DNA of 64,000 nucleotides from positions 19,435-83,434 of the forward strand of contig NZ_FOFO01000013.1 in the NCBI RefSeq assembly GCF_900110965.1, written 5' to 3'. The stretch is from Ectothiorhodospira magna (lineage in GTDB: Bacteria > Pseudomonadota > Gammaproteobacteria > Ectothiorhodospirales > Ectothiorhodospiraceae). The notes beneath the pieces were generated by a model. That model made no database searches. It saw only the letters and a program-made list of their open reading frames with translations, and was not told where the DNA came from. The translations under genes were made by a program, and so were the position numbers. Positions within the stretch are counted from its first letter, which is position 1. The number at the start of each line of letters is the position of its first letter. Of this stretch, positions 20,391-30,275 are shown piece after piece.

Positions 20391-22249
20391 TCAAGCGCTT
20401 GCGCCATGCCCCGCTGCCCCTGCTGATCCTGCTGCTGAGCTACGGCTTCTGGGTCAGTCCGGACTTCAAGGAAATCGCCGCCGGGGTGGCCCTATTCCTG
20501 TTCGGCATGCTGTCCCTGGAAAAGGGCTTCAAGGCGTTCACCGGCGGCACCCTGGAACAAGTGCTGCGGGCGTCCACCAACCGGCTCTGGAAAAGCATCG
20601 CCTTCGGCATCACCAGCACCACCCTGATGCAGTCCAGTACCCTGGTGTCCCTGGTCACCATTTCCTTTGTCAGTGCCGAGATGATCACCCTGGCGGCCGG
20701 CATCGGCGTCATCATGGGGGCCAACCTGGGTACCACCACCGGGGCCTGGCTGATTGCCGGCCTGGGCCTGAGGGTGGACATCGCCGGCTATGCCATGCCC
20801 GCCCTGGTGGTGGGTGTCATCCTGCTGCTGCAGCGCTCGAAGATCCTCCAGGGCATCGGCTATGTGGTCCTGGGGGTGGGCTTTCTGTTCCTGGGCATCC
20901 ATTACATGAAGGAAGGCTTTGAAGCCTTTCAGGGAGCCTTTGATCTCTCCGGCTACGTGATTCCCGGCATCCTGGGCGTGCTGCTCTATACCGGCATCGG
21001 CATGCTCATCACCGTGATCATGCAATCCAGTCACGCCACCCTGCTGGTGATCATCACCGCCCTGGCCACCGGCCAGATCAGCTATGACAGCGCCCTGGCC
21101 CTGGCCATCGGCGCCAATCTGGGCAGCGCCGTGACCACCGCCATCGGCGGCATGACCGCCAACCTGGGGGGCAAGCGTCTGGCCATCGCCCATGTCCTGT
21201 TCAACGTGATGACGGCGACCGTGGCCATCGCCTTCATCGGGCAGATGGCCTGGGCGGTGGACTACCTGGGGGCCCTGATCGGGCTGGCCGGCGACGAATA
21301 CCTGCTCAAGCTGGCCCTGTTCCATACCCTGTTCAACCTGCTGGGCGTCATCCTGCTGGCCCCCTTCACCGGCGTACTGGAGCGGGCATTGATCCGGTAT
21401 GTGAATCCGGCCCCGAAATCCAGGGAAAAACCCCTGTATCTCTATCCCGGCGCCCTGGAAACACCAGCCACGGCCATCAGCGCCCTGCGCAAGGAGGTGG
21501 GCCATCTCTATGACAACGCCCATGACCTCATCGCCCACGGGGTCAGCCTGCGCCGTTCCGTGATCGACTCGGAGCAATCCCTGGCCGAGGCGGTGAAAAA
21601 TACCCGTCGCATCATTCCGCTGGACGTGGACGATCTCTATGAGGCAAGGATCAAGAGCCTGCACAGCGATATCGTGGCCTTCATCAGCGAGATCCAGGGC
21701 CGGGAACTGTCCCAGCAGTCGGTGGAACAGCTCTACGCGCTGCAGCAGGCCAGTCGGGATATCGTCGAAGCCGTCAAGGCCACCAAACACCTGCAAAAGA
21801 ACCTCTCCCGCCACGGCCTGTCCGGTAATCCCCTGATCCGGGAGCGCTATGACACCATCCGTTTGCAGATTGCCAAGGTGCTGCGGGAAATCCGCCAACT
21901 TCGATCCCAGGACCCGGAGACTGTCACCCGTCTGTCACTGGACGCCCTTAAACTGTCGGTTGAAAAATCCGGCCGCAGCTTCACAACCGACCTCAACGCA
22001 TTGATCCGCAGCCGCCACTTGTCTTCTTCCATCGCCACGTCGATGATGAATGACGAGAACTACGCCTTCGAGATCTGCGCGAACCTGATCGAGGCCAGCC
22101 ACGCACTGCTGCTGCCACCCACGCGAGCAGAACAATCCGCCGAAGGGCAACTGGCACTGGATGAACAGGATATTGCGCGGATGGCCGGGGGCAATTCCCA
22201 TCCTAGGACTCGGACGCATACTGATGAAAACGAAAAGACTGCTGGCTAG
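20387..22249 (+). CDS. Na+/phosphate symporter family protein with PhoU-like C-terminal domain
   Basis: A 620-residue inner-membrane protein. The first ~350 residues hold two inverted Na/Pi-cotransporter repeats, each with the family QSS motif (LMQSSTLVSLVTISF and VIMQSSHATLLVIITAL). Residues about 375-590 are a helical PhoU-like cytosolic domain, as in E. coli YjbB. TTG at 20387, ten bases after GGAGG and overlapping the lpxB stop, is the likely start. Role is probably phosphate movement (uptake or export) with feedback through the PhoU part; substrate is inferred. Tail overlaps the next small gene by 26 nt. Confidence 0.85.
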   Translation: MIKRLRHAPLPLLILLLSYGFWVSPDFKEIAAGVALFLFGMLSLEKGFKAFTGGTLEQVLRASTNRLWKSIAFGITSTTLMQSSTLVSLVTISFVSAEMITLAAGIGVIMGANLGTTTGAWLIAGLGLRVDIAGYAMPALVVGVILLLQRSKILQGIGYVVLGVGFLFLGIHYMKEGFEAFQGAFDLSGYVIPGILGVLLYTGIGMLITVIMQSSHATLLVIITALATGQISYDSALALAIGANLGSAVTTAIGGMTANLGGKRLAIAHVLFNVMTATVAIAFIGQMAWAVDYLGALIGLAGDEYLLKLALFHTLFNLLGVILLAPFTGVLERALIRYVNPAPKSREKPLYLYPGALETPATAISALRKEVGHLYDNAHDLIAHGVSLRRSVIDSEQSLAEAVKNTRRIIPLDVDDLYEARIKSLHSDIVAFISEIQGRELSQQSVEQLYALQQASRDIVEAVKATKHLQKNLSRHGLSGNPLIRERYDTIRLQIAKVLREIRQLRSQDPETVTRLSLDALKLSVEKSGRSFTTDLNALIRSRHLSSSIATSMMNDENYAFEICANLIEASHALLLPPTRAEQSAEGQLALDEQDIARMAGGNSHPRTRTHTDENEKTAG

Positions 22250-22511
22250 GCTGGCCGGTTTTCTCAGCGCGGATCAGACCGCCCAGCGCGAGGAACTCAA
22301 GTCCATCCGCAAGGTTCTGAAGAAACTCAAGGCCAAGGAACGGGATCTGAATGCCAGGCTGGAACAGACCCCACCCGGCGATGAATACGAGGAAATTGCC
22401 CAGAAACTGCAGGTGATCTATGCCCAGCGCCGCAAGGGCGTGGAACGGGTGCGGGCGCTCAAGGGGCGCACACCCCAGGATCCGCTGCCAGAGGATCAGC
22501 CACCGCCCTGA
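22224..22511 (+). CDS. Small charged coiled-coil protein, unknown function
   Basis: A 95-residue basic protein starting MKTKRLLARLAGFL and continuing as a Lys/Arg/Glu-rich helix (REELKSIRKVLKKLKAKERD), with a proline-rich end. The heptad-like pattern suggests a coiled coil; no membrane span or known motif. The frame opens at 22161, but ATG at 22224 is the natural start; its ribosome site is weak. It overlaps the transporter's 3' end, so it is probably translationally coupled to it. I do not recognise the family. Confidence 0.65.
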   Translation: MKTKRLLARLAGFLSADQTAQREELKSIRKVLKKLKAKERDLNARLEQTPPGDEYEEIAQKLQVIYAQRRKGVERVRALKGRTPQDPLPEDQPPP

Positions 22512-22572
22512 TCCTGCCCATGGGCATCAGGGGCGGATATCAGGCAGAATGTGGTCCTGACTTGGTCCCATC

Positions 22573-23460
22573 GTGCCTAACTGGAGCCTCAACTTGAGTA
22601 CGACGCAGAAGGACACCACACCACCTCCCCGCTGGATTCCCATTACCCTGGCCTTGACTTCACTGGCCAGCCTGCTGGGGTCCATGATCCTGCTGGGCCA
22701 GGGGGCATTGATCTCCCTGACCCTGTTTATCATCCTGTTCCCTGTCACCCTCATCAATCTGCTGGTCCGCTGGTGGCCACGGCATCGATGTGAACGGATG
22801 CGTAACGAAAAACGCTGGAAGCGTCGCCTGAATTTCACTGCAGCCGGGGTGATGGTGGCTGCGGCAATCAATCTTTTTGCTGGTGTGAATTTTTTCGGCA
22901 CCCCTCTGGGTACGACCCTGCTGGTGGCGGGCACTTTGTTGTTGCCACCGGCAGTCATCATGGCCATCCTGTCTTTTTCCCTGGGCCGGGCGGATGTGAC
23001 CCGGACGGTACTGGCCGAGGACGAACATCTGGTGTTCCAGGCCGATACCCATTGGGCCATTTTCCTGCCTCCAATCCAACTGATCACCCTGTGCCTGCTG
23101 CTGCTCATGGGGCCTTTTGGCCTGGGAGGGGAGGTGATTGCCGCTATCATTTATCTGGCGGTGCTGCCAGGCATGATGGCCCGGGCACTGGCCATTTTTC
23201 TTAACACGGAAGTGTCCATCACCGATCAGCGCATGATCACCGTGACCGGTACACTGCTGCGCCGGACCCGGGTGATGACACTCGGCGAGATCAAGGCAGC
23301 GGGGATCTATCGCACCTTTTTGGGGCGGTTGCTGGGCTATGGCAAGGTGGGGATCATCTGCCACAACGGGCAGAGTCTGAAGCTGCCCGGTATTGCAGAC
23401 CCGGAAACCCTGCGTGACATGCTGGACCCGTCGGGGCAGAAAGTCAGCAGTTCATTTTAA
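22573..23460 (+). CDS. Membrane protein with bacterial PH domain (bPH2/DUF304)
   Basis: A 295-residue protein with two membrane hairpins in the first ~150 residues (SLTLFIILFPVTLINLLV; LLVAGTLLLPPAVIMAIL), a further pair near 170-210, and a C-terminal bPH2 domain (EVSITDQRMITVTGTLLRRT, then GYGKVGIICHNGQ and PGIADPETL). This is the YdbS/YdbT-like fold, found in uncharacterised bacterial membrane proteins. Start is uncertain: GTG at 22573 fits the frame, TTG at 22594 is an alternative, and neither has a strong ribosome site. Function unknown. Confidence 0.75.
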   Translation: MPNWSLNLSTTQKDTTPPPRWIPITLALTSLASLLGSMILLGQGALISLTLFIILFPVTLINLLVRWWPRHRCERMRNEKRWKRRLNFTAAGVMVAAAINLFAGVNFFGTPLGTTLLVAGTLLLPPAVIMAILSFSLGRADVTRTVLAEDEHLVFQADTHWAIFLPPIQLITLCLLLLMGPFGLGGEVIAAIIYLAVLPGMMARALAIFLNTEVSITDQRMITVTGTLLRRTRVMTLGEIKAAGIYRTFLGRLLGYGKVGIICHNGQSLKLPGIADPETLRDMLDPSGQKVSSSF

Positions 23461-23480
23461 TCATCCAAAGGCGTTTCTCC

Positions 23481-23645
23481 ATGAAAGTAGAATTAACCCT
23501 GGAACTGGACATCGCCCTGTCCAAGGTGAGTCTGAGCGACGTTCGCAAACTGGCAGAACAGTGGTTCAGTGAAAGCCAAAGCGAGGCCATCAGGCAGGTG
23601 CAGATTGTGGACGTTAAATTAAAACCCGATGCCGAAACGTCCTGA
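23481..23645 (+). CDS. Small protein of 54 residues, unknown function
   Basis: ATG at 23481 with AAAGG about ten bases upstream opens a 54-codon frame, MKVELTLELDIALSKVSLSD..., ending TGA at 23643-23645. It lies 20 nt after the PH-domain gene and stops 10 nt before the end of convergent lpxA, so the slot is filled neatly. The composition (acidic, amphipathic, no Cys) looks protein-like. No family recognised. Confidence 0.5.
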   Translation: MKVELTLELDIALSKVSLSDVRKLAEQWFSESQSEAIRQVQIVDVKLKPDAETS

Positions 23646-23655
23646 ATACTCAAAA

Positions 23656-24447
23656 TCAGCCAGTAAAACGGCGCCGGGCTGTGCGCAGGATGCCCCGGGG
23701 ACTCTCCTGAACGAAGGCCATAAAATCGGCCACCTCGGGGTGAGCCTGGGCCAGCAGGGCCACCGCCTCAAGACCCTGTTGCCGGTCCCGCCCGTCCACC
23801 AAATGCCGAAAGGTCCGATGCAGGGCGCGAATGGTGTCCCCGGAAAATCCCCGGCGCCGTAATCCAATCCGGTTGATGCCCACAGCCCGGGCATAATTGC
23901 CCGAAGCCATGCAATAGGGAGGAAGATCCCGGTTCAGGGCAGACCCCATGCTGGTGAAGGCATGGGCACCAATGCGACAAAACTGATGGACCAGCGTAAA
24001 TCCCCCCAATACCGCCTGATCGCCCACTTGACAGTGGCCCGCCAGGGACGCCGCGTTGGAAAAGACCACATGGTTTCCCACCTGACAGTCATGGGCCACA
24101 TGCACATAGGCCATGATCAGGTTGTCACTCCCCACCCGGGTCACCCCCCCTCCCTTGGGGGTGCCGCGACTGATGGTGACATACTCCCGAATCACCGTGC
24201 GATCACCAATTTCCAGACAGGTGACCTCGTCCCGATACCCCAAGTCCTGAGGGGCCTCTCCCAGGGAAGCGAACTGGTAGATTTTGCACTGCTCACCAAT
24301 ACGGGTGTTACCCGTAATCACCACATGAGGTCCGATCCAGCTTCCCTTGCCAATGCTGACGCCAGGGCCGATGACGGCAAACGGCCCGATCTGCACCCCG
24401 TCCTCAATGCGCGCCCCTGGGTCCACAACGGCACGGGCATGGATCAT
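23656..24447 (-). CDS. lpxA: UDP-acylaminosugar O/N-acyltransferase LpxA
   Basis: First acyltransferase of lipid A synthesis: transfers a 3-hydroxyacyl chain from ACP to UDP-GlcNAc or, with GnnA/GnnB, to UDP-GlcNAc3N. Hexapeptide repeats fill residues 2-180; catalytic base is His119 in HVAHDC. Aligned to E. coli through VHQFC and DLPPY, the ruler residue Gly173 corresponds to Met167 here, as in Pseudomonas LpxA, which prefers ten-carbon chains. ATG at 24447 overlaps the fabZ stop (ATGA); an in-frame start eight codons upstream is less likely. Length 263 aa. lpxB does not follow; the next genes are on the other strand. Confidence 0.96.
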   Translation of the reverse strand: MIHARAVVDPGARIEDGVQIGPFAVIGPGVSIGKGSWIGPHVVITGNTRIGEQCKIYQFASLGEAPQDLGYRDEVTCLEIGDRTVIREYVTISRGTPKGGGVTRVGSDNLIMAYVHVAHDCQVGNHVVFSNAASLAGHCQVGDQAVLGGFTLVHQFCRIGAHAFTSMGSALNRDLPPYCMASGNYARAVGINRIGLRRRGFSGDTIRALHRTFRHLVDGRDRQQGLEAVALLAQAHPEVADFMAFVQESPRGILRTARRRFTG

Positions 24448-24890
24448 GAATCCAGGTCCTTGCCGGCGCACATCAAGGTCGCGGTTGCCACTGTTTCACC
24501 ATCCACCCGTGCTTCGGCATTGAAGCGCCAGATCCCCCGCACCACCCGCAGCAGTTCTACCCGCAGGTGCAACTGATCACCGGGTTCTACCTGACGACGG
24601 AAACGGGCTTCGTCGATACCCACAAACAGATAAAGCTGCTGCTTGTCGGTCTCACCCCGCTGTTCCTGGGTCTTGAAAGCCAACAGACCGGTGGCCTGGG
24701 CCAGGGCTTCCAGAATCAGCACCCCCGGCATCACCGGACGAACGGGGAAGTGGCCGGGAAAATAGGGCTCATTGATAGAAACGTTCTTGATGGCTTCCAA
24801 AGACTCGCCGGGCTTGACGTCAGTCACCCGATCCACCATCAAAAACGGAAAACGGTGCGGCAGATAGCGCAGCACCTCATGTATGCTCAT
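24444..24890 (-). CDS. fabZ: 3-hydroxyacyl-ACP dehydratase FabZ
   Basis: Dehydrates 3-hydroxyacyl-ACP in fatty acid elongation and competes with LpxA/LpxD for the same substrate. The hot-dog fold shows [13 protein letters not shown] and the catalytic [21 protein letters not shown] (His and Glu). ATG at 24890 gives 148 aa and overlaps the lpxD end by 14 nt; longer in-frame versions lie inside lpxD and are unlikely. Standard lpxD-fabZ-lpxA order. Confidence 0.96.
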   Translation of the reverse strand: MSIHEVLRYLPHRFPFLMVDRVTDVKPGESLEAIKNVSINEPYFPGHFPVRPVMPGVLILEALAQATGLLAFKTQEQRGETDKQQLYLFVGIDEARFRRQVEPGDQLHLRVELLRVVRGIWRFNAEARVDGETVATATLMCAGKDLDS

Positions 24891-25986
24891 CGCGTCCAAG
24901 TTGAGATTCCTTAGCCTGTGTTGTTGATTCAGCGACAGGGTCATCAGCCCCGCCCCTGGGAGACAAATGAGCCTCCAGTGAACCGACCCGCCGTGCCAGA
25001 CGGTCGAGGCGACGCAGGTGGGCCAGGTTCCGGTTCCACTCCCGCGCTGGTGCAAAGGGCACACCTGATGAATACACCCCAGGTTCAGTGATGGAACGGC
25101 TGACCATGGTCATACCGGTTACGGTGACACCGTCAGTAATCTCCAGATGCCCTGCAATCCCGGCACCACCGCCAATGGCGCAATGTCGACCAATGCGGGC
25201 GCTACCGGCAATGCCCACACAACCAGCCAGGGCGGAATGGGCGCCAATGTGGACGTTGTGACCCACCTGGATCAGGTTGTCCAGCTTCACCCCATCTTCA
25301 ATCACGGTGTCTTCCAGTGCCCCTCGGTCGATGGTGGTATTGGCACCCACCTCCACATCGTCGCCGATCATTACCGTACCCAGCTGGGGTACCCTGATCC
25401 AGGCCTCCCCATCCCTGGCAAAGCCAAATCCCTCAGATCCGATCACTGAACCAGGATGCAGCAATCCCCGACGACCAATCCTGACCCCGGCCCCCACAGT
25501 CACCCGGGCCAACAGGCGGGTATCTTCTCCAATATGGACGCCTTCCCCCAGGATACAACCAGGTCCCAGCACCACGCCGGCAGCCAGTTGTACATCTGCC
25601 GCCACCACACATTGAGGCCCGATACTGACCGAGGGATGAATCATGGCCAGAGGGCTGACCACCGCACTGGCATGAACACCCGGCTCAGGGGAGGGATCGG
25701 GATGCAGCAAGGCCGCCGCCCGGGCAAACGCCAGATGGGGATTGGCACAAACCAGGGCAGGCACCGGACAGGCCTTTAAATGGCGGGCATCAAGGATGAC
25801 CGCAGCGGCCTGGGTATGGGCCAGGGCCGGGAGGTAGCGGTCATGGGCCATGAAACCAAGCTGGCGGGCATTGGCCCGATCCAGGGGGGCCACACCTTCC
25901 AGGACCAGGGCATCTTCAATGTCATCCACACCGTGGAGCCTGGCGCCGATGGCCTGGGCCACCGCCTTGAGTGAAACCGGCATCAA
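24877..25986 (-). CDS. lpxD: UDP-3-O-acylglucosamine N-acyltransferase
   Basis: Adds the second 3-hydroxyacyl chain, to the 2-amino group, in lipid A synthesis. It has the LpxD N-terminal uridine-binding domain (about 1-100), then hexapeptide repeats (about 100-310) with catalytic-type His in [15 protein letters not shown], and a helical C-terminus. 369 aa, slightly longer than E. coli LpxD (341), with a charged tail. Start at ATG 25986, 14 nt after the skp stop. Confidence 0.96.
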   Translation of the reverse strand: MMPVSLKAVAQAIGARLHGVDDIEDALVLEGVAPLDRANARQLGFMAHDRYLPALAHTQAAAVILDARHLKACPVPALVCANPHLAFARAAALLHPDPSPEPGVHASAVVSPLAMIHPSVSIGPQCVVAADVQLAAGVVLGPGCILGEGVHIGEDTRLLARVTVGAGVRIGRRGLLHPGSVIGSEGFGFARDGEAWIRVPQLGTVMIGDDVEVGANTTIDRGALEDTVIEDGVKLDNLIQVGHNVHIGAHSALAGCVGIAGSARIGRHCAIGGGAGIAGHLEITDGVTVTGMTMVSRSITEPGVYSSGVPFAPAREWNRNLAHLRRLDRLARRVGSLEAHLSPRGGADDPVAESTTQAKESQLGRDEHT

Positions 25987-26000
25987 AACACTCCAGATAA

Positions 26001-26537
26001 TCAGCGCCGGGCGCTTCGGTGCTGACGTCGCAATTCCTCAAGAACCTTGGCGGTCATATCGATCCGGTCACTGGCAAACAGAACGGTACGCTCCGTCACC
26101 ACCAGGTCCACATTGTCGGCCCGGGCCAGGTCCAGAATCACGCTATGCACCAGCCGCTGCAGCCGGGCCAGCTCTTCGTTGCGACGGACATTAAGGTCTT
26201 CCTGGAACATGTCCTGGGCGCGGGCAAAATCCCGGGAACGGGTACGAAACTCCCGTTCCAGTTCCGATCGCCGGTCTGCCCCCATCACCTCCGCGTCCCG
26301 CTCCAGTCGCTCCTGCAACCGGCGCAGGGCATCCCGCTCCGCCACCAACTGGGAATCTCTGGGAGAAAATTCTTCCTCCAGGGCACGCAGGGAAGCTTCT
26401 GCCTGAGGGGATTGCTCCATAACACGATTGATATTGACGAAAGCCACCTTGGCATTGGCCGCAGCGGCACCAGAGATGGCCAACAGACACGCCAGCAGCA
26501 GGCCGGCCAAAATTTTTGGGGTATTGCGCTTCAACAT
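26001..26537 (-). CDS. skp: Periplasmic chaperone Skp/OmpH
   Basis: Trimeric periplasmic holdase that carries unfolded outer membrane proteins to BamA, the gene just upstream. Signal peptide residues 1-29 (LAGLLLACLLAISGAAAANA), then a strand (KVAFVNINRVM) and long helical arms rich in Arg/Glu. ATG at 26537 is directly preceded by GGAGAAAC; an upstream in-frame ATG lacks this. Length 178 aa. Confidence 0.92.
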   Translation of the reverse strand: MLKRNTPKILAGLLLACLLAISGAAAANAKVAFVNINRVMEQSPQAEASLRALEEEFSPRDSQLVAERDALRRLQERLERDAEVMGADRRSELEREFRTRSRDFARAQDMFQEDLNVRRNEELARLQRLVHSVILDLARADNVDLVVTERTVLFASDRIDMTAKVLEELRRQHRSARR

Positions 26538-26606
26538 GTTTCTCCAAAACCTGGACAGACAGGAGACCAAAGGGACATTGAACCATGACCCGGATGACAG
26601 GCCATG

Positions 26607-28907
26607 TCAGAAGGTGGCACCGATACTGAACTGAAACGACTGCAGGCGATCTTCAGGCTTGTCATTTAACGCCTGCGCCAGACTGAATGTCAACGCGCCC
26701 ACCGGAGACAGCCAGGTCATGCCGGCACCCACGGAGGCACGGATGTCCTGGGTATCAAAATCATCGTAGGTATCAAAGACCTGCCCCGCATCCAGGAACA
26801 GACTCATCCGCACATTGGGGGCGGCATCCATGAACGGTGGCGGAAAAATCAACTCAGCCCCCCCCAGTACCCGGAAATTACCACCAAAGGGGTCATCCCG
26901 GCTGTCTCTTGGTCCCAAACTCAGATCCCGATAGCCCCGCACCGAACGGGTACCGCCGGCAAAGAATTTTTCAAAAAACGGCAAATCGCTGGAATCGCCA
27001 TAGGCAGCGCCGTAGGCCAGTTCCCCGGAGAGGGCAAAGGTCAGGCCCGGACGCAGGGGAATGAAGAGCTGGTTGCGGTAATCCGCCTTGTAATATTCCA
27101 GATCACTGCCGGGCATGGAGACTTCCAGACTGATCCGCTGCACATTGCCCCGCTCTGCAAAAACGGTGCGATTGCGGGTGTCATGGATGAAACTGGTGTT
27201 TAGGGTGTACAGGTCGTACTGTTCACCATTGTCGCTCAAATAGCGGAAAATTTCGTCCGGAGTGTTGTCAGAGGTCAGAATTTCCACCCGCTCATACCCT
27301 GGGGTAATGCGGAAGGTGTTGTATTCGGTGAGCGGGATGCCATAGGTGACATTGGCCCCCAGCCGGTTGGAGGAATAGCGGGAAATATCCGCCCGGAAGG
27401 CGTCCGTCTCCCGATAGAACACATTAAATCCCCGACTGATGCCATCTAACGTGTGGTAAGGATTGGTGAAGGACAGGCTGTAGAGGGTACTCACCCGGCT
27501 GTTGTTCAGGGCCAGGGAGACCCGGTTGCCGGTGCCAAAAAAATTATCCTGGGACAAACTGGTATTGAACAGCACCCCCTGGCTCTGGGAATAACCGGCA
27601 CCAATCATGAAACTGCCGGAGAGGCGTTCAGATACGGTAATGTCCAGGTCCACCTGATCGTCGGTTCCTGGCACCCGGCGGGTCTGGATGTTCACATCCT
27701 CCACATAGGACAGGCGTTGCAACCGGACCCGGGACCGGTCCACATTGGAAGTGGAGTACCACCCCCCTTCCATCTGCCGCATTTCCCGCCGGAATACCTC
27801 GTCCCGGGTCCGGGAATTGCCCGTGAAGTTGATCCGGCGCACATAGACCCGTTGGCCGGGGTCCACAAAGAAGGTCAGGGCAACTTCCCGATTGTCTTCG
27901 TCCAGTTGGGGAATGGGGTTGACGTTGGCAAAGGCATAGCCTTCATCCCCCAGCCGGCGGGTGATGCGGCTGGCGCTGTCAGTGATCAGACTACGGGAGA
28001 ACGTATCTCCCGGCGCAATGGCCAGCAACCCTTGCAGTTCCTCCGGGTCGACGATGAGATGACCTGCCAGGTTCACCTCACTCACCCGATACTGTTCACC
28101 TTCGTCGATATTGATGGTGATATAAATATCCCGACGATCCGGGGTCAGGGTCACCTGGGTGGAATCTACATTGAAATTGATAAAGCCCGAATCCAGATAC
28201 CGGGTACGCAGGGTTTCCAGATCACCGGCCAGACGCTGCTTGGAATAATGATCGCGCCGGCTAAACAGGGCATACCAGCGGGGAACCCCCGAATCAAAAC
28301 GGCGTATCAGTTCCCGTTCGGAATAGGCTTCGTTGCCCACCACCCGCACCTGCTGGATACGGGCAACCCGCCCCTCGGCAATCTCGATGACCACATCCAC
28401 CCGGTTGCGGGGCAGGGGCTGCACATCCACATCCACCTGCACGTTGTACTTGCCCCGGGCAAAATACTGCTGCAACAGTTCATTTTCCATCCGCTCAAGC
28501 ACGGTGCGGTTAAACACCCGGCCTCGGGACATCCCCACCTGACGAAGGGCGTCCATGAGCTGATCGGTTTTGATATCCCGGTTACCACTGATCCGGATGT
28601 CATTGATGGCGGGACGCTCCTCCACGGCCACCACCAGCACGTCACCACGCCGGCGCAAGGTCACATCGGAAAAAAAACCAGTACGAAACAGGGCACGGAT
28701 GATGTCCGGTGCCTGCTCATCGCTCAATTGATCTCCCACCGATACCGGCAAATAGGTCAATACCGTGCCAGCGGCAATGCGTTGCAGTCCCTCCAGTTCG
28801 ATATCCTGGACCACAAAGCCGTTGCTGCTGGCCAAAGCTGAAACAGACCAGCCCAACATGGCGGCAAGGCTCAGACCGGCAAGCAGATGTCGTGACTTAT
28901 GGGACAT
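26607..28907 (-). CDS. bamA: Outer membrane protein assembly factor BamA
   Basis: Omp85 core of the BAM complex that inserts beta-barrels in the outer membrane. Signal peptide (about 1-26), five POTRA domains (about 27-430) and a C-terminal 16-strand barrel ending in Phe (SFQFSIGATF). The barrel has the VRGYRDLSLGPRD lid-loop segment with the conserved R-G-Y/F motif. 766 aa, normal. Lies between rseP and skp, the conserved order. Confidence 0.97.
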   Translation of the reverse strand: MSHKSRHLLAGLSLAAMLGWSVSALASSNGFVVQDIELEGLQRIAAGTVLTYLPVSVGDQLSDEQAPDIIRALFRTGFFSDVTLRRRGDVLVVAVEERPAINDIRISGNRDIKTDQLMDALRQVGMSRGRVFNRTVLERMENELLQQYFARGKYNVQVDVDVQPLPRNRVDVVIEIAEGRVARIQQVRVVGNEAYSERELIRRFDSGVPRWYALFSRRDHYSKQRLAGDLETLRTRYLDSGFINFNVDSTQVTLTPDRRDIYITINIDEGEQYRVSEVNLAGHLIVDPEELQGLLAIAPGDTFSRSLITDSASRITRRLGDEGYAFANVNPIPQLDEDNREVALTFFVDPGQRVYVRRINFTGNSRTRDEVFRREMRQMEGGWYSTSNVDRSRVRLQRLSYVEDVNIQTRRVPGTDDQVDLDITVSERLSGSFMIGAGYSQSQGVLFNTSLSQDNFFGTGNRVSLALNNSRVSTLYSLSFTNPYHTLDGISRGFNVFYRETDAFRADISRYSSNRLGANVTYGIPLTEYNTFRITPGYERVEILTSDNTPDEIFRYLSDNGEQYDLYTLNTSFIHDTRNRTVFAERGNVQRISLEVSMPGSDLEYYKADYRNQLFIPLRPGLTFALSGELAYGAAYGDSSDLPFFEKFFAGGTRSVRGYRDLSLGPRDSRDDPFGGNFRVLGGAELIFPPPFMDAAPNVRMSLFLDAGQVFDTYDDFDTQDIRASVGAGMTWLSPVGALTFSLAQALNDKPEDRLQSFQFSIGATF

Positions 28908-28913
28908 TCAATA

Positions 28914-30275
28914 TCAACCCAGGATTCGCATGAAATCGTTATAAAACGCCAGCGTCATCAACAAACCAATCAGCACAATCCCAATGTTCTGACCGACGGC
29001 CTCCACAGTCGGTGATACCGGGCTACCCTTGATCAGTTCCACGCAGTAGTACAACAGATGCCCACCATCGAGTACGGGAATAGGCAACAGGTTGATGATC
29101 CCCAGGCTGATGCTGACAATGGCCAAAAACCCCAAAAAGGCCGAAAAGCCGATCACGGCGGTCACGCCTGCATACTCGGCAATGCTGATGGGACCGGCGA
29201 TATTGCTCACCGCGGCTTCACCGGTGAGTAAGCGCCACATGACTCTCAGGGTCATCACGCTCATATCCCAGGTTCGCTCGATACCCTGGACAACAGCGGT
29301 CCAGGGACCGTGACGCACCTGGGCGCGCATGGCCTCGGCGGCCTCGGCGTCCACCAGGGGATAGGCGCCAATCAGCCCCACCCGCTCGCCGTTGACCTCA
29401 CGACTCCCGGTATGAATCACCATGAATTCACGGCGGCCATCCCGTTCGATCCATAACTGGATGGCCTGGTCGGGGCGGGCCTGAACATGAGCCACCCAGG
29501 ATTGCCAACTGTCGATGGGCAGGCTGTCTGCCTGGATGATACGATCTCCTGACTGCAACCCCCCACGGGCTGCAGCCCCGGTGGGGATCAATTCCCCCAA
29601 CACCGGTTCTGACCAGGCATGCCAGGGGACAATGCCCAGTTTATCCAGCAGGGGCCCGTCATCCAGCAAGCGGCGCCGGTCACTTAGATCCAGTGATCGC
29701 AATACTTCCCGTCCCTGGGCATCCTCCACCAGCACTTCAACCCGGCGGCCATCCAGACCCTGTTCGAGCAGATTCAAGGCGGCAAGTTCCCAGGTGACCG
29801 TTTCGGTATCTCCCACCTGGACAATACGATCCCGCGCCTGAAATCCCCCCTCGGCGGCCAGGGAGCCGGGCTCCACATACCCCACCACCGGCTTGATGCC
29901 ACTGACACCCACCATGAACATCAGGCTGTAGGCCAGGATGGCAAACAAAAAGTTGGCGGCAGGACCAGCGGCCACGATGGCCATGCGCCGGCCCACGGGT
30001 TGCCGGTTGAAGGCCCGGTGACGCTCGGACTCAGGAACCGGCGCCTCCCGGTCGTCGAGCATCTGCACATACCCCCCCAGGGGAATGGCGGCAATCACAT
30101 ATTCGGTACGGTCTCGGCCCAGGGTCCAGCTCCACAGGGGGCGGCCAAAACCAACGGAGAAACGCTGCACCCTCACGCCACAACGCCGGGCCACCCAGTA
30201 ATGGCCAAACTCGTGAACCGTCACCAACAGGCCGATGGCGGCGATGAAGGCTAAAACGCTGATGAGAATAGTCAT
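28914..30275 (-). CDS. rseP: Site-2 protease RseP
   Basis: Intramembrane zinc metalloprotease that completes regulated proteolysis of RseA, releasing sigma-E. Zinc motif HEFGH at residues 21-25 in the first helix, two PDZ domains in the middle (about 115-310), and the third ligand region [11 protein letters not shown] near the C-terminus. 453 aa. Its start overlaps the dxr stop by 4 nt. Its probable substrate, RseA, is encoded at 59.6-60.2 kb. Confidence 0.96.
   Translation of the reverse strand: MTILISVLAFIAAIGLLVTVHEFGHYWVARRCGVRVQRFSVGFGRPLWSWTLGRDRTEYVIAAIPLGGYVQMLDDREAPVPESERHRAFNRQPVGRRMAIVAAGPAANFLFAILAYSLMFMVGVSGIKPVVGYVEPGSLAAEGGFQARDRIVQVGDTETVTWELAALNLLEQGLDGRRVEVLVEDAQGREVLRSLDLSDRRRLLDDGPLLDKLGIVPWHAWSEPVLGELIPTGAAARGGLQSGDRIIQADSLPIDSWQSWVAHVQARPDQAIQLWIERDGRREFMVIHTGSREVNGERVGLIGAYPLVDAEAAEAMRAQVRHGPWTAVVQGIERTWDMSVMTLRVMWRLLTGEAAVSNIAGPISIAEYAGVTAVIGFSAFLGFLAIVSISLGIINLLPIPVLDGGHLLYYCVELIKGSPVSPTVEAVGQNIGIVLIGLLMTLAFYNDFMRILG

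Noticed and set aside
27453..28841. 462-codon plus-strand frame opposite bamA
   Set aside because: Antisense to POTRA and barrel coding sequence; no domain, and bamA is unambiguous.
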